Positions 45,917 to 56,747 of a stretch of 64,000 nt of DNA are shown piece by piece; the stretch's first letter is position 1, and each line of letters starts with the position of its first letter. The DNA comes from Arthrobacter cheniae (GTDB taxonomy: Bacteria; Actinomycetota; Actinomycetes; Actinomycetales; Micrococcaceae). The notes under the pieces are model-generated. The model searched no databases and was not told the origin of the DNA. It saw only the letters and a program-made list of their open reading frames with translations. The stretch is taken from contig NZ_QZVT01000003.1 of the NCBI RefSeq assembly GCF_003602275.1, positions 372,001 to 436,000 on the forward strand, written 5' to 3'. Position numbers and translations under genes: made by a program.

Positions 45917-48900
45917 CTAGACGCCTGACTTCGAGCGGCGTGCGGCTATCAGGCCGCCTACGCCGCTGAGCAGGAGGAGCGAACCGAACAGCAGGATCTG
46001 CTGCTCGTCGAAGCCCGTCGTAGCGAGGGTCTTCGGCGTACCGGGTGTCGACGCTGCCGGAGCCGCCGCGGGGGTGGAAACCCTCACCGAGCTGCTCGCT
46101 ACGGAGACCGTACCTGTCGAAACGCCGGTGGTACTGAGGGGAACCGAACGTGGGACCGTAATTCCTGCAGGAAGCCCAGAACCCGATGTGCTGCTGTCAT
46201 CCGTGTCCCCGTTACCGCCCGTTGTGGGATCGGCCGGAGTGGGCGTTGCCGGGGTTACCGGCGTCGTAGGCGTCGTCGGGGTTACCGGCGTCGTCGGGGT
46301 TACCGGCGTTACCGGGGTTACCGGCGTCGTCGGCGTCGTCGGGGTTACCGGGGTTACCGGCGTCGTCGGCGTTACCGGCGTAGTCGGCGTTACCGGCGTA
46401 GTCGGCGTTACCGGCGTAGTCGGCGTTACTGGGGTTGTCGGGCCACCGGCATCCGCACCGCACTCCGAAGCGCTGTCACCGATCAGGGTGACACCGTTGC
46501 AACTCACATTGACCGGCGCCGTGACGACGGGCGAGATGACATTCCCGTCCGCGATGCCGCCCTCGACAAGACCACCATCGGCCGAGCCACCGGTGCTGCC
46601 GCCGGTCGAGCCACCGGTGCTGCCGCCGGTCGAACCGGGCGTGCACTCCGAAGCGCTGTCACCGATCAGGGTGACACCGTTGCAACTCACATTGACCGGC
46701 GCCGTGACGACGGGCGAGATGACATTCCCGTCCGCGATGCCGCCCTCGACAAGACCACCATCGGCCGAGCCACCGGTGCTGCCGCCGGTCGAGCCACCGG
46801 TGCTGCCGCCGGTCGAACCGGGCGTGCACTCCGAAGCGCTGTCACCGATCAGGGTGACACCGTTGCAACTCACATTGACCGGCGCCGTGACGACGGGCGA
46901 GATGACATTCCCGTCCGCGATGCCGCCCTCGACAAGACCACCATCGGCCGAGCCACCGGTGCTGCCGCCGGTCGAGCCACCGGTGCTGCCGCCGGTCGAA
47001 CCGGGCGTGCACTCCGAAGCGCTGTCACCGATCAGGGTGACACCGTTGCAACTCACATTGACCGGCGCCGTGACGACGGGCGAGATGACATTCCCGTCCG
47101 CGATGCCGCCCTCGACAAGACCACCATCGGCCGAGCCACCGGTGCTGCCACCAGCCGAACCGCCGGTGCTGCCGCCGGTCGAACCGCCGGTGCTGCCGCC
47201 GGTCGAACCGCCGGTGCAATCCGAAGCGCTGTCACCGATCAGGGTGACACCGTTGCAGCTCACATTGACCGGCGCTGTGACCACGGGCGAGATGACGTTC
47301 CCGTTCGCGATGCCGCCCTCGACAAGACCACCATCGGTCGAACCACCGGCGTTCTCACCAGCCGAACCACCAGCCGAACCGCCGGTGCTGCCGCCGGTTG
47401 AACCGGGCGTGCACTCCGAAGCCCTGTCACTGATCAGGGTGACACCGTTGCAGCTCACATTGACCGGCGCCGTGACCACGGGCGAGATGACGTTCCCGTT
47501 CGCGATGCCGCCCTCGACAAGACCACCATCGGTCGAACCACCAGTGTTCCCACCAGCCGAACCACCGGTGCTGCCGCCGGTCGAACCGCCGGTGCAATCC
47601 GAAGCGCTGTCACCGATCAGGGTGACACCGTTGCAGCTCACATTGATCGGCGCCGTGACGACGGGCGAGATGACATTTCCGTCCGCGATGCCGCCATCAA
47701 CAAGACCGCCATCGGCCGAACCGCCAGTGTTCCCACCAGCCGAACCGCCGGTGTTCCCTCCGGTCGAGCCACCGGTGCTGCCGCCGGTTGAACCGGGCGT
47801 GCAATCCGAAGCGCTGTCACCGATCAGGGTGACATCGTTGCAGCTCACATTGACGGGCGCCGTGATGACGGGCGAGATGACGTTCCCGTTCGCGATGCCG
47901 CCCTCGACAAGACCACCATCGGCCGAGCCACCGGTGCTGCCACCAGCCGAACCGCCGGTGCTGCCGCCGGTCGAACCGGTGGACCCTGAAGTGCCCGTCG
48001 ACGACGAGTCGCCGATCACGGACACCAAATTACCGGACACGTTCACCGGAGCCACGACCTCCGGAGAAACCACGTTCCCATTCAGCAGGCCCCCGTCGAG
48101 CAGGGCGCCGTCACCAGGAACCGAGACGGGAACCGGAGCAGTACCACCGGTCGAACCGGTGGACCCCGGGGTGCCCGTCGACGAGGAGTCGCCGATCACG
48201 GACACCGAATTACCGGACACATTCACCGGAGCCACGACCTCCGGAGAAACCACGTTCCCACTCAGCAGGCCCCCGTCGAGCAGGGCGCCGTCACCAGGAA
48301 CCGAGACAGGAACCGGAGCAGTACCACCGGTCAGACCGGTGGACCCCGGAGTGCCCGTCGACGAGGAGTCGCCGATCACGGACACCGAATTACCGGACAC
48401 ATTCACCGGAGCCACGACCTCCGGAGAGACCACATTCCCATTCAGCAGACCCCCATCGAGCAGGGCGCCGTCACCAGGAACCGAGACAGGAACCGGAGCA
48501 GGAACCGAGACAGGAACCGGAGCAGGAACCGAGACAGGAACCGGAGCAGGAACCGGAGCAGTACCACCGGTCGAACCGGTGGACCCTGAAGTGCCCGTCG
48601 ACGAGGAGTCGCCGATCACGGACACCGAATTACCGGACACATTCACCGGAGCCACGACCTCCGGAGAAACCACAGTCCCATTCAGTAGGCCCCCTTCGAG
48701 CAATGAACCGGCCGCCGATCCCCCGAGCAGACCACCGTCGCCGTTGCCTGGATCGACGTCCAGGCCTGCACCGAGATTGATGGAGACGTTGAGGGAACCA
48801 GCTGTTGCTTCGATGATCGAACCGCTGGTCGTGCCCAACTGAAGCGGTGTTGTGATGATGACGCCGAGGTCGGTTTCGGCCCCCGCAGTGGAGGGTGTAG

Positions 48901-48994
48901 GCAGGTCCGCAGCTGTCGCCGCTCCTGCTCCGAGGACGACGACGCCTCCGGCTAGAAGGACTCCGAAGAGCCCTCGCTGCACGCATGTACGCAT
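45917..48994 (-). CDS. Secreted, wall-anchored protein with twelve chaplin-like repeats
   Basis: This 1025-residue surface protein starts at ATG 48994 (CAGGAG six bases upstream). It has a signal peptide (ending ATAAD), an N-terminal region of about 70 residues, and then twelve chaplin-like repeats. Four type-A units read (N/S)G(N/T)[15 protein letters not shown]; eight type-B units read [18 protein letters not shown] and later a second Cys (SA-S-D/E-C). They are joined by STGG/SAGG or Pro-Val linkers. A (TPTTPVTP)n stalk and a sorting signal follow: LATTG, a hydrophobic helix and RRSKSGV. The type-B unit resembles the chaplin core SGNVVQVPVHVPVNVCGN. Function is unknown; chaplins are amyloid-forming surface proteins of Streptomyces. 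Confidence 0.85.
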   Translation of the reverse strand: MRTCVQRGLFGVLLAGGVVVLGAGAATAADLPTPSTAGAETDLGVIITTPLQLGTTSGSIIEATAGSLNVSINLGAGLDVDPGNGDGGLLGGSAAGSLLEGGLLNGTVVSPEVVAPVNVSGNSVSVIGDSSSTGTSGSTGSTGGTAPVPAPVPVSVPAPVPVSVPAPVPVSVPGDGALLDGGLLNGNVVSPEVVAPVNVSGNSVSVIGDSSSTGTPGSTGLTGGTAPVPVSVPGDGALLDGGLLSGNVVSPEVVAPVNVSGNSVSVIGDSSSTGTPGSTGSTGGTAPVPVSVPGDGALLDGGLLNGNVVSPEVVAPVNVSGNLVSVIGDSSSTGTSGSTGSTGGSTGGSAGGSTGGSADGGLVEGGIANGNVISPVITAPVNVSCNDVTLIGDSASDCTPGSTGGSTGGSTGGNTGGSAGGNTGGSADGGLVDGGIADGNVISPVVTAPINVSCNGVTLIGDSASDCTGGSTGGSTGGSAGGNTGGSTDGGLVEGGIANGNVISPVVTAPVNVSCNGVTLISDRASECTPGSTGGSTGGSAGGSAGENAGGSTDGGLVEGGIANGNVISPVVTAPVNVSCNGVTLIGDSASDCTGGSTGGSTGGSTGGSTGGSAGGSTGGSADGGLVEGGIADGNVISPVVTAPVNVSCNGVTLIGDSASECTPGSTGGSTGGSTGGSTGGSADGGLVEGGIADGNVISPVVTAPVNVSCNGVTLIGDSASECTPGSTGGSTGGSTGGSTGGSADGGLVEGGIADGNVISPVVTAPVNVSCNGVTLIGDSASECTPGSTGGSTGGSTGGSTGGSADGGLVEGGIADGNVISPVVTAPVNVSCNGVTLIGDSASECGADAGGPTTPVTPTTPVTPTTPVTPTTPVTPTTPVTPVTPTTPTTPVTPVTPVTPTTPVTPTTPTTPVTPATPTPADPTTGGNGDTDDSSTSGSGLPAGITVPRSVPLSTTGVSTGTVSVASSSVRVSTPAAAPAASTPGTPKTLATTGFDEQQILLFGSLLLLSGVGGLIAARRSKSGV
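46461..47149 (-). repeat. 183-bp tandem repeats in the chaplin-like gene
   Basis: Identical 183-bp units start at 46461, 46644 and 46827. A fourth unit starts at 47010 and stays identical for 140 bp. Each encodes 61 residues, one type-B repeat plus linker. No synonymous difference is visible between the first three copies, which shows recent duplication or conversion. Confidence 0.95.
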
Positions 48995-49051
48995 GGTGTT
49001 CTCCTGTAGATCAAAGTGGTGTGGAGGTGCATTCAGCACCGATAGCCGTCA

Positions 49052-49071
49052 GCCGCGCACGAAGGCGCGGC
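49052..49071. terminator. Small hairpin between the two secreted-protein genes
   Basis: A 7-bp GC stem GCCGCGC / GCGCGGC with loop ACGAAG lies 10 bp past the stop of the upstream secreted-protein gene. It may attenuate read-through. Confidence 0.4.
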
Positions 49072-49081
49072 GAGGCCACCA

Positions 49082-50140
49082 CTAATCAGGAGATGAGCCC
49101 GGATCGAAGCTGGGGCTGGTGGGAAGGCCTGCCGTCGCAGCGCGACGGCCACGATCCGCGAACAGAACAACGACGAGAAGAGCCGATGCGCCAATAGCCG
49201 CGATCGGTGCTGAAGAACCGCCGCCGGTCATCGATGCGGCGACACCGGCGAATGAGGCGAGTGCTCCGGACAGGGGCGCTGGCCCAGTATCCGACGACGC
49301 TACGAGGTGCGTCAGGACGGGAAGATTCGCGTCGTCGAAAGACCTGAGCACCAACGACGTCTGAACTCCGAACGCCACCGCCCCGGTTACGGAGTCATCG
49401 GCGACGGCTCGGGCACTCATGAAGGCGGGGGCAATCACGGCACCGCTCAGCCGGACATCATCCATGGCGGGCGAGGTAGCCGAGTCAGGAGTCGACACGA
49501 CGATCGGCGCGGCGGGCTCGACTGCTGGCTGAGGAGCCTCCGGCACAGCAACGGCGTCGGCCACCGAGCCTACGACCTCCGGTACCACGACGTCCGTGAC
49601 GGGAACGACCTCAACGACCTCCGTGATGGGGGCGGTGATGGGAGCGAGGACATCGAGCACCGGCTCGGTGACGCCACCCACAACTCCGTCCACGGCCTCC
49701 ATCACTGGAGCGGTTACCTCGGTAACCGTTCCGGCCGGGACGTGCTGCTGCACGATCGGCACGTGCGCGACCAATTGATCGACCGCCGTCGTCACAGGAG
49801 ACAGGACCGTCGCGGCGGGCTGGGAAAGAAGCTGAGGCACCTGAACAGTGACATCGGGGATGGCTGGGATATCGGCCAGGACAGATGGGACGGCGGAGGG
49901 AGACGGCGCAACGGGGGTGGCTTCGGCAAGCGATGCTGTGATGGCCGACAGATGAGAACCGGTGGGGGCGATCGTTGCGACCACGACGCTCGTTGTCGAC
50001 TCGACGAGACCGGCTCCGGCGGGATCCTGTGCGGCGGATGCGCCTGAGGTGCCGAATGCCATCCAGCCGAGTGCACCTGCTCCTGCAAGGAGTGACAGGC
50101 GCACAGTGGAAGGGAGAGACCGACGCTTTTGCATCTTCAC
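49082..50140 (-). CDS. Secreted Val/Ala/Pro-rich protein with C-terminal helix
   Basis: I do not recognise this 352-residue protein. It has a signal peptide (LSLLAGAGALGWMAFGTSGA). The mature part is strikingly rich in Val, Ala, Pro and Thr (ITAPITEVVEVVPVTDVVVP) with almost no basic residues. No cysteine is seen in the mature part. A hydrophobic C-terminal helix (PIAAIGASALLVVVLFA) is followed by RGRR and then an unusual further 20-residue polar tail, so it is not a classic sorting signal. GTG 50140 has AAGG four bases upstream; ATG 50134 is an alternative. It precedes the chaplin-like gene on the same strand. Confidence 0.7.
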   Translation of the reverse strand: MKMQKRRSLPSTVRLSLLAGAGALGWMAFGTSGASAAQDPAGAGLVESTTSVVVATIAPTGSHLSAITASLAEATPVAPSPSAVPSVLADIPAIPDVTVQVPQLLSQPAATVLSPVTTAVDQLVAHVPIVQQHVPAGTVTEVTAPVMEAVDGVVGGVTEPVLDVLAPITAPITEVVEVVPVTDVVVPEVVGSVADAVAVPEAPQPAVEPAAPIVVSTPDSATSPAMDDVRLSGAVIAPAFMSARAVADDSVTGAVAFGVQTSLVLRSFDDANLPVLTHLVASSDTGPAPLSGALASFAGVAASMTGGGSSAPIAAIGASALLVVVLFADRGRRAATAGLPTSPSFDPGSSPD

Positions 50141-50224
50141 TGCACCTTCACCCCCAGGCTGAGACCGTGGAGCAACCATAGACCGGAACCACAGGCACTG
50201 TAAATGAAAACGTCCAAACAAAAT

Positions 50225-50258
50225 CAGCCGCTGCACCGCGCAAGCGGTACAGCGGCTG
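50225..50258 (-). terminator. Terminator of icd
   Basis: Stem CAGCCGCTG-ACCGC / GCGGT-CAGCGGCTG with one mismatch and loop GCAA. On the minus strand it is followed by ATTTTGTTTGG, a T-rich tail. Confidence 0.88.
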
Positions 50259-50277
50259 TTCGTGGTGCGTGTGGAAT

Positions 50278-52500
50278 CTACCGGGCGAGGATCGCGAGAA
50301 CCTCGGACAGCTTCGCAGAGGGACGCATGACCTGGGTGACCTTCGCGACGTCGGGGTGAAAGTATCCTCCGATGTCGGCAGGCTGACCCTGCACGGCGAG
50401 CAACTCGGACACGATGGTCTCCTCGTTACCCGTCAAGGCCTCCGCTACGCGCGCGAAACTCTCGGCCAGGTCGGCGTCCTGATCCTGCCTGGCCAACTCC
50501 TCGGCCCAGTATCGGGCGAGGAAGTAGTGGCTGCCGCGGTTGTCGAGCTCACCGACACGGCGACTGGGCGACTTGTTCTCCAGGAGGAAGGTCCCGGTTG
50601 CACGATCCAGGGTATCGGCGAGGATCTGCGCGCGGGCGTTGCCCGTCGTCGTCGCCAGGTGCTCGAAGCTGACGGCCAGGGCGAGGAATTCGCCGAGGCT
50701 GTCCCAACGAAGGTGGTTCTCCCTCACGAGCTGCTGCACGTGCTTCGGAGCAGATCCGCCGGCACCGGTCTCGAAGAGCCCGCCGCCGTTCATGAGCGGC
50801 ACGACCGAGAGCATCTTGGCGCTGGTGCCGAGTTCGAGGATCGGGAAGAGATCGGTCAGGTAGTCGCGGAGGACGTTGCCGGTCACCGAGATGGTGTCGG
50901 CGCCCCGCCGAATGCGCTCGAGGGTGAAGGCCGTCGCATCGACGGGCGTCATGATCTCGAGGGTGACGTCGTCGGTGTCGTGTGCGGTCAGGTACTCGTT
51001 GACCTTCGAAATCAGGTTCGCGTCGTGCGCGCGTCCCTCGTCGAGCCAGAAGACGGCCGGCGTCGCGGAGGCGCGGGCACGGGTGACGGCGAGCTTCACC
51101 CAGTCGAGGATGGCCGCATCCTTCGTCTGGCACGCGCGCCAGATGTCGCCCGGTGCGACGTCGTGCTCGATGAGGACGGCGCCCTCGGCGTCGAGGACCT
51201 GCACTTTGCCCGGTGCCGTGATCTCGAACGTCTTGTCGTGGCTGCCGTACTCCTCGGCGGCCTGCGCCATGAGGCCCACGTTCGGAACGGTGCCCATGGT
51301 GGTCGGGTCAAAAGCGCCGTTGGCGCGGCAGTCGTCGAGCACGACCTGGTAGATCCCGGCGTAGCTGCTGTCGGGAATGACGGCGAGCGTGTCCGCTTCC
51401 TGGCCGTCGGGGCCCCACATGTGCCCGGAGCTGCGGATCATCGCCGGCATGGACGCGTCGACGATCACATCACTCGGGACGTGCAGGTTGGTGATGCCCT
51501 TGTCGGAATCGACCATCGCGATTGCCGGGCCGTCCTCCATACCCTTCGCGATGGCCTGCTGGACGCCCTCGCGGACCTCCTCGGGGAGCTTGTCGAGTCC
51601 ACTGAGGATGGAGGCCAGACCGTTGTTCGGGCTGAGGCCTGCCTTGCTGAGCTGCTCGCCGTAGCTCGCGAAGAGCTCGGGCAGGAAGGCGCGGACCACG
51701 TGGCCGAAGATGATCGGGTCCGAGACCTTCATCATCGTGGCCTTCAGGTGGGCCGAGAACAACACGCCCTCGTCCTTCGCCCTGGCAACCTGCGCCTCGA
51801 GGAAACTGTTCAGCGCAGCGGCCCGCATGACCGTTCCGTCGACGACCTCGCCCGCGAGAACGGGGAAGGAGCCCTTGAGCGTGGTGACAGTTCCGTCCGC
51901 GCCGACGTGCTGGATGCTCACGGTGCCGTCGGCCGGTATGACGACGGACTGCTCGTTCGAGCGGAAGTCGTCGCTCGTCATGTGCGCGACGTTCGTCTTC
52001 GACTCGGGCGTCCACGCTCCCATGCTGTGCGGATTCTGGCGTGCGTAGTTCTTCACGGACGCAGGAGCACGGCGATCGGAATTGCCCTCACGGAGGACGG
52101 GGTTCACGGCACTGCCCTTGACCTTGTCGTAACGGGCTCGGACGTCCTTCTCCTCGTCGGTGGAGGGGTGGTCGGGATAGTCCGGCAGCGCGTAGCCCTG
52201 GCTCTGCAGCTCAGCGATGGCCGCCTTCAACTGCGGGATCGAGGCACTGATGTTCGGCAGCTTGATGATGTTGGCGTCCGGCGTCTTCGCCAGTGCGCCG
52301 AGTTCGGCGAGCGCATCCGCCATCTGCTGGTCCTCGGTGAGGCGATCGTTGAACAGCGAGATGATGCGTCCCGACAGGGAGATGTCCCTGGTCTCCACCT
52401 CGACGCCCGCCGTGGAGGCGAACGCCTCGATGATCGGGAGGAACGAGTAGGTAGCCAGCATCGGCGCTTCGTCGGTGTGGGTGTAGATGATCTTGGCCAT
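50278..52500 (-). CDS. icd: Isocitrate dehydrogenase [NADP], monomeric type
   Basis: This TCA-cycle enzyme converts isocitrate to 2-oxoglutarate and CO2, making NADPH. At 740 residues it is the monomeric, about 80-kDa class common in Actinobacteria, not the dimeric 45-kDa form. It starts [19 protein letters not shown]. Landmarks: [55 protein letters not shown] and [11 protein letters not shown]. The ATG at 52500 follows GGGAGA. The opposite strand is also open over most of the gene, a codon-bias artefact. Confidence 0.96.
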   Translation of the reverse strand: MAKIIYTHTDEAPMLATYSFLPIIEAFASTAGVEVETRDISLSGRIISLFNDRLTEDQQMADALAELGALAKTPDANIIKLPNISASIPQLKAAIAELQSQGYALPDYPDHPSTDEEKDVRARYDKVKGSAVNPVLREGNSDRRAPASVKNYARQNPHSMGAWTPESKTNVAHMTSDDFRSNEQSVVIPADGTVSIQHVGADGTVTTLKGSFPVLAGEVVDGTVMRAAALNSFLEAQVARAKDEGVLFSAHLKATMMKVSDPIIFGHVVRAFLPELFASYGEQLSKAGLSPNNGLASILSGLDKLPEEVREGVQQAIAKGMEDGPAIAMVDSDKGITNLHVPSDVIVDASMPAMIRSSGHMWGPDGQEADTLAVIPDSSYAGIYQVVLDDCRANGAFDPTTMGTVPNVGLMAQAAEEYGSHDKTFEITAPGKVQVLDAEGAVLIEHDVAPGDIWRACQTKDAAILDWVKLAVTRARASATPAVFWLDEGRAHDANLISKVNEYLTAHDTDDVTLEIMTPVDATAFTLERIRRGADTISVTGNVLRDYLTDLFPILELGTSAKMLSVVPLMNGGGLFETGAGGSAPKHVQQLVRENHLRWDSLGEFLALAVSFEHLATTTGNARAQILADTLDRATGTFLLENKSPSRRVGELDNRGSHYFLARYWAEELARQDQDADLAESFARVAEALTGNEETIVSELLAVQGQPADIGGYFHPDVAKVTQVMRPSAKLSEVLAILAR

Positions 52501-52633
52501 GGGTGGCGTCTCCCTGGTGCTCGTGCGTTGTGCGGTTGGTTGGGGGTTGCCCATCGGCTCTAACCTACCGAGATCCTTCAGGCTTCGCCTAACGGCGCGG
52601 GCCCCGGAACCACGGCGTTGACGGGCGGTGTGG

Positions 52634-52670
52634 GCAGGTAGCCGGGCCGCATGGCCGCCCGGCTACCTGC
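52634..52670. terminator. Hairpin downstream of purH
   Basis: A perfect 14-bp stem GCAGGTAGCCGGGC / GCCCGGCTACCTGC with a 9-nt loop sits 9 bp past the purH stop. There is no T tract on the minus strand. Confidence 0.6.
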
Positions 52671-52678
52671 TCGATACA

Positions 52679-54283
52679 TCAGTGGAAGAAGTGGCGCGCG
52701 CCTGTCAGGTACAGCGTGACTCCGGCGGCGTTCGCCGCGTCGATGACCTCCTGGTCCCGGACGGAGCCACCGGGCTGGACGACGGCGCGGACACCGGCAT
52801 CGAGCAGGATCTGGAGTCCGTCCGCGAACGGGAAGAAGGCGTCGGACGCCGCGACGGAGCCACGTGCCCTCTCGGTGTCGGCGAGCGAGTTGGCCCGCTC
52901 GACGGCGAGGCGGCACGAGTCCACGCGGTTGACCTGGCCCATACCCACCCCGACCGAGGCACCGTCTGCGGCGAGCAGGATGGCGTTCGACTTGGCGGCC
53001 CGACAGGCCTTCCAGGCGAAGCTGAGGTCGGCAAGGGTCTTGTCGTCCGCGGCATCACCGGCGGCGAGGGTCCAGCCCGCGGGGTCGTCCCCGTCGGCGT
53101 CGAGCGTATCCGCGACCTGCATCAGGACTCCCCCTGATACCTGGCGGAACTCGACCGGATTCCGGCCGTAGCCCTCCGGCAGCGTCAGGAGCCGGATGTT
53201 CTTCTTCTGCGAGAGGATCTCCACCGCTTCCTCCGCGAACGACGGCGCGATCACCACCTCCGTGAAGATGTCCTTCACTGCGCGGGCCATGCCTGCCGTG
53301 ACCTCGCGGTTCGCGGCGATCACGCCGCCGAATGCCGACACCGGATCGCACGCGTGGGCTTTGGCGTGTGCATCGGCGATCGGGTCCTCGGAGTCCGCCG
53401 AGCCGACGGCGACGCCGCACGGGTTGGCGTGCTTGATGATCGCGACGGCGGGCTCGTCGAAGTCGAAGGCGGCGCGGAGTGCAGCATCGGCGTCGACGAA
53501 ATTGTTGTAGCTCATGGCCTTGCCGTGGAGCTGGTCCGCCTGGGCAATACCCGGCGTGGCGCCCTTCTCGACGTAGAGCGCGGCCTGCTGGTGCGGGTTC
53601 TCGCCGTACCGCAGCACCTCGGACCGCTCGAGGGCGAGGCCCGCGTAGCCGGGCCAGGTGAAGCCGTCGTCGTCGGTGTCGAACTGCTCGGCGGTCCAGG
53701 AGGCGACGGCCGTGTCGTACGCCGCCGTGTGCGCGAAGGCGAGGGCCGCGAGCCGGCGTCGTGCCTGGAGGTCGAAGCCGCCCTCCTCTGCAGCGGCGAC
53801 GACGTCACCGTACAGGGCGGGATCGACGACGACCGCGACCGAGGGGTGGTTCTTCGCTGCGGACCGGACCATGGCCGGCCCGCCGATATCGATCTGCTCG
53901 ACGACGGCATCGGGTTCAGCACCCGAGCGCACCGTCTGCACGAAGGGGTACAGGTTCACCACCACGAGGTCGAACGCCTCGATATCGAGCTCGGCCAACT
54001 GGTCGATGTGCTCCTGGCGACGCCGGTCGGCGAGGATGCCTGCGTGCACCTTGGGATGCAGCGTCTTCACGCGCCCGTCGAGGGTCTCCTGGAATCCGGT
54101 CAGCTCGGACACCTCGGTCACCGGGACGCCCGCGGCCGCGATGCGCTGCGCCGTCGAACCGGTGGACACGATGGAGACACCCGCGCGGTGCAGGCCCTCC
54201 GCCAATTCCTCCAGACCGGTCTTGTCGAACACCGAGATCAATGCTCGGCGGATAGGGACACGGTCAAGGTGGATCAGGCTCAC
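52679..54283 (-). CDS. purH: Bifunctional AICAR transformylase / IMP cyclohydrolase
   Basis: PurH performs the last two steps of IMP synthesis, using 10-formyl-THF and the substrate AICAR (ZMP). The 534 residues have an N-terminal MGS-like IMP cyclohydrolase domain ([33 protein letters not shown]) and a C-terminal transformylase domain ([31 protein letters not shown]). The start is GTG 54283 with GGAG six bases upstream; an open reading far upstream overlaps the divergent MFS gene. purN lies 3.5 kb away on the same strand. Confidence 0.95.
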   Translation of the reverse strand: MSLIHLDRVPIRRALISVFDKTGLEELAEGLHRAGVSIVSTGSTAQRIAAAGVPVTEVSELTGFQETLDGRVKTLHPKVHAGILADRRRQEHIDQLAELDIEAFDLVVVNLYPFVQTVRSGAEPDAVVEQIDIGGPAMVRSAAKNHPSVAVVVDPALYGDVVAAAEEGGFDLQARRRLAALAFAHTAAYDTAVASWTAEQFDTDDDGFTWPGYAGLALERSEVLRYGENPHQQAALYVEKGATPGIAQADQLHGKAMSYNNFVDADAALRAAFDFDEPAVAIIKHANPCGVAVGSADSEDPIADAHAKAHACDPVSAFGGVIAANREVTAGMARAVKDIFTEVVIAPSFAEEAVEILSQKKNIRLLTLPEGYGRNPVEFRQVSGGVLMQVADTLDADGDDPAGWTLAAGDAADDKTLADLSFAWKACRAAKSNAILLAADGASVGVGMGQVNRVDSCRLAVERANSLADTERARGSVAASDAFFPFADGLQILLDAGVRAVVQPGGSVRDQEVIDAANAAGVTLYLTGARHFFH

Positions 54284-54437
54284 GCAGATCTCCGTCAGTA
54301 GAGCGTCGCTGGGGGTCGCCCACAAGTCTATAGGCCGGCTCCCGATGATCCGCGTGGTGGCGGGTGGACGGGCAGCGGGTGCCCCGATGCTTGGCGGTAC
54401 AGTTCTCGCAGTACCCGGCCCCCTCCACGAAGGCATC

Positions 54438-55790
54438 ATGAGCATCAATACGCAGCTCCCCACCGGCGACCAGGTGGTCCAGGACCTCCCCTGGCGCTGG
54501 AAGGTCCAGGGGAAGATCTTCCTCATCGGCGGCCTCGGCTTCATGTTCGATGCCTGGGACGTCACCCTCAACGCCTACCTCATCCCGCTCCTGATCGGCG
54601 ACTGGGGCCTGACCTCGGGCCAGTCCGCGTGGATCGCCACGTCGAACCTGATCGGCATGGCGGTCGGCGCCTTCGCCTGGGGGTCCGTGGCAGACCTCAT
54701 CGGACGCAAGCGCGCCTTCACCCTGACGCTGCTCGTCTTCTCGGTCTTCACCGTGCTCGGCGCTTTCTCGCCCGACATCGTCTGGTTCTGCATCTTCCGG
54801 TTCCTGGCAGGTTTCGGCCTCGGCGGATGCATCCCGGTGGACTACGCGCTCGTCGGCGAGTTCACCCCGCGGCGCCAGCGCGGCCGCGTCCTTACCGCGA
54901 TGGACGCATGGTGGCCCGTGGGCGCGTTCCTCTGCGGAGCCGTCACGACGGCGATCGTGGCACAGACCGGCGAGTGGCGCTACGCGATGCTCGTCATGGT
55001 GCTCCCCGCCCTGCTCGTCTTCTGGGTGCGGCGCGGAGTCCCCGAGTCCCCGCTCTACCTGGTGCAGCGCGGGCGGCGCGAGGAAGCCCGGGCGGTCATC
55101 GACGACCTCGTGGCACGGACCGGCGGCGAACAGCGTGAGTGGCGCCTCCCCGATCCCGAAGAAACGCCGAAGCTGTCCATCGGCAGCATCTCCGGGCAGC
55201 TCACCGGGCTCTGGCGCTACAACTGGCGCATCACGTTGACGGCGTGGAGCCTCTTCCTGACGATCCTGCTCGTGTACTACGGCGCGCTGACCTGGATGCC
55301 GCGCATCCTCATCGCCTCGGGTTACGCGCAGTCCGTCGCGTTCATCACAACCACGTTCATGACGGGCGTCGGATTCCTCGGCGTCATCGCCGCAGCCCTG
55401 CTCGTGGAGCGCGTAGGCCGCAAGTGGCTCCTTGCGATCACGGGGCCGGGATCGGCGGCGCTCCTCGTGGTCTTCGCCCTGACGCTCGACCTTCCCGCGG
55501 TCGCGACGGCCTGGCTGCTGGCCTTCGGCTTCGTGGTGCAGGTAGCGATTCCCGTCCTCTACACCTACGTCTCCGAGCTGTACCCGACGGAACTGCGCGG
55601 CAGCGGATTCGGGTGGGCATCGACCATCTCACGCATCGGGGCGGGCCTCGTGCCGCTGATCTTCGGCAGCCTCCTCTGGCCCTACCTCGGCCTTCCGCTC
55701 ACGTTCGCGCTGACGGGTGGACTCGTACTCCTTGCCGTCGTGTTCATGGCCTTCAACGCCCCCGAGACGCGGAGCGCCAAGCTGCGCTGA
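54438..55790 (+). CDS. Major facilitator superfamily transporter
   Basis: This twelve-helix secondary transporter has 450 residues. It shows the MFS loop motif [13 protein letters not shown] between helices 2 and 3, the sugar-porter-like [20 protein letters not shown] and its counterpart [10 protein letters not shown]. Relation to metabolite:H+ symporters (AAHS/sugar porter) is likely, with unknown substrate. The ATG at 54438 has AAGG upstream and is divergent from purH with 154 bp between. It stands between purH and purN, on the opposite strand. Confidence 0.9.
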   Translation: MSINTQLPTGDQVVQDLPWRWKVQGKIFLIGGLGFMFDAWDVTLNAYLIPLLIGDWGLTSGQSAWIATSNLIGMAVGAFAWGSVADLIGRKRAFTLTLLVFSVFTVLGAFSPDIVWFCIFRFLAGFGLGGCIPVDYALVGEFTPRRQRGRVLTAMDAWWPVGAFLCGAVTTAIVAQTGEWRYAMLVMVLPALLVFWVRRGVPESPLYLVQRGRREEARAVIDDLVARTGGEQREWRLPDPEETPKLSIGSISGQLTGLWRYNWRITLTAWSLFLTILLVYYGALTWMPRILIASGYAQSVAFITTTFMTGVGFLGVIAAALLVERVGRKWLLAITGPGSAALLVVFALTLDLPAVATAWLLAFGFVVQVAIPVLYTYVSELYPTELRGSGFGWASTISRIGAGLVPLIFGSLLWPYLGLPLTFALTGGLVLLAVVFMAFNAPETRSAKLR

Positions 55791-55817
55791 AGCTCGTCAG
55801 GGACCTGCAGGACGCGA

Positions 55818-55852
55818 AGGAGGGGTGCCGCCGTGACGGCGGCACCCCTCCT
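55818..55852. terminator. Bidirectional terminator after the MFS gene
   Basis: A 16-bp perfect stem AGGAGGGGTGCCGCCG / CGGCGGCACCCCTCCT with loop TGA, then CTTCCTTTTCC, lies between convergent genes. Confidence 0.9.
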
Positions 55853-55871
55853 CTTCCTTTTCCGGGTGTCG

Positions 55872-56471
55872 CTACTCGGGCAGTTCCGCGTCCGGCGTCT
55901 CCTCTAGCGATGTGACCTTCCAGGCGCCATCGGTGTAGCGGATGCCGGCGGTGTAGATGGTTCCCTCCGGCGAGAACGGGCGCTGCTCGCTGACGGAGCC
56001 GTCCTCGGCGAACTCGGTATAGGCATCGGGGTTCACGGGGATCAGCGCGGTGACATCTGCACCTTCAACGACCTCCTCCTCCGGCGTGGTCAGGAGCACG
56101 TTCTCCACCTTCGGCTGACCGCCGAGCACCCAACCGCCGTCGTCGTACACGCCCTGGAGTCTCTCCGCCTCGGCCTGCTCGCTCGCGGCGCCGTCCACGA
56201 GCTCGACCATCGCGGCGGCATCACCGGTCTGGAGCACGTAGGCCTTCAAATCGAAGTAGTAGTAGAGGAAGGCGCGGGCACCCTCGGGGGTCGCCTCGCC
56301 GACGAGGTCATTGGTGGCGGGCCGCTGGATATTCGCAGCAGCCGCCGTCGAACTGGCGGGTGCGAATTTCGTCTCGGCCGAGGTCGCCGGCGTGGACTCG
56401 GAGGCGCCGGCACAACCGGTCAGTGCCAGCAGGGTGACGGCGGCTGTTGCAGCGATACGGGAGAGGTTCAT
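55872..56471 (-). CDS. Lipoprotein of unknown function (DUF6318-like)
   Basis: This 199-residue lipoprotein has a lipobox LTGC at Cys20 (VTLLALTGCAG), a Thr/Ala/Ser-rich linker, and a globular domain with EGARAFLYYYFDLKAYVLQ and GAASEQAEAERLQGVYDDGG. The last part YTAGIRYTDGAWKVTSLEE resembles DUF6318 proteins of actinobacteria; this match is from memory and not certain. The start ATG 56471 has GGGA upstream. Its function is unknown; it stands convergent to the MFS gene. Confidence 0.7.
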   Translation of the reverse strand: MNLSRIAATAAVTLLALTGCAGASESTPATSAETKFAPASSTAAAANIQRPATNDLVGEATPEGARAFLYYYFDLKAYVLQTGDAAAMVELVDGAASEQAEAERLQGVYDDGGWVLGGQPKVENVLLTTPEEEVVEGADVTALIPVNPDAYTEFAEDGSVSEQRPFSPEGTIYTAGIRYTDGAWKVTSLEETPDAELPE

Positions 56472-56681
56472 GGTGGTCCCAACAATGCTCGGAGAACGGA
56501 CGTGGCCTAGGGCCTTCCTCACCTTACCGGTGCCCAAGGCAACTTCCCTCCCTCCGGGCCGTCGTCCGATCGACTCTTCCTGTGACATGCGACACTGTGC
56601 TGGCAGTCGGTGCTCGACTTCCCGTTCCAGGCCGCAGCCCGGGGCTACGCCTCACAGCGCATCGGCGTCCGGCCGGGCCTG

Positions 56682-56721
56682 GTGGTCCCGGCCGTCGTCG
56701 CGTGGTCCCGGCCGTCGTCGC
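56682..56721. repeat. 20-bp tandem duplication upstream of the lipoprotein gene
   Basis: GTGGTCCCGGCCGTCGTCGC occurs twice head-to-tail (56682-56701 and 56702-56721), in the 276-bp gap between corA and the lipoprotein gene. Nothing else was recognised in this gap. Confidence 0.8.
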
Positions 56722-56747
56722 GCGCCAAGGCCCGGGAGGGCTGAGTC

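Noticed and set aside
46226-46440. Short GTT-rich repeats taken as a possible CRISPR or regulatory array
   Set aside because: They are in frame with the chaplin-like gene and encode a (TPTTPVTP)n stalk; unit lengths are variable and there are no unique spacers.
46074-48842. A 922-codon plus-strand open frame with Pro/Val repeats
   Set aside because: It mirrors the tandem repeats of the minus-strand chaplin-like gene. It has no signal peptide, no sorting signal and no ribosome-binding site, whereas the minus frame has all three.
50269-52563. A 764-codon open frame antisense to icd
   Set aside because: It is the codon-bias shadow of the isocitrate dehydrogenase gene; its product is a low-complexity, Val/Arg/Asp-rich string without any domain, and the minus-strand frame is unmistakably icd.
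53658-54437. N-terminal extension of the MFS transporter to 710 residues
   Set aside because: The added part lies antisense to purH and is not hydrophobic or conserved. ATG 54438 with AAGG upstream gives a normal 450-residue transporter.
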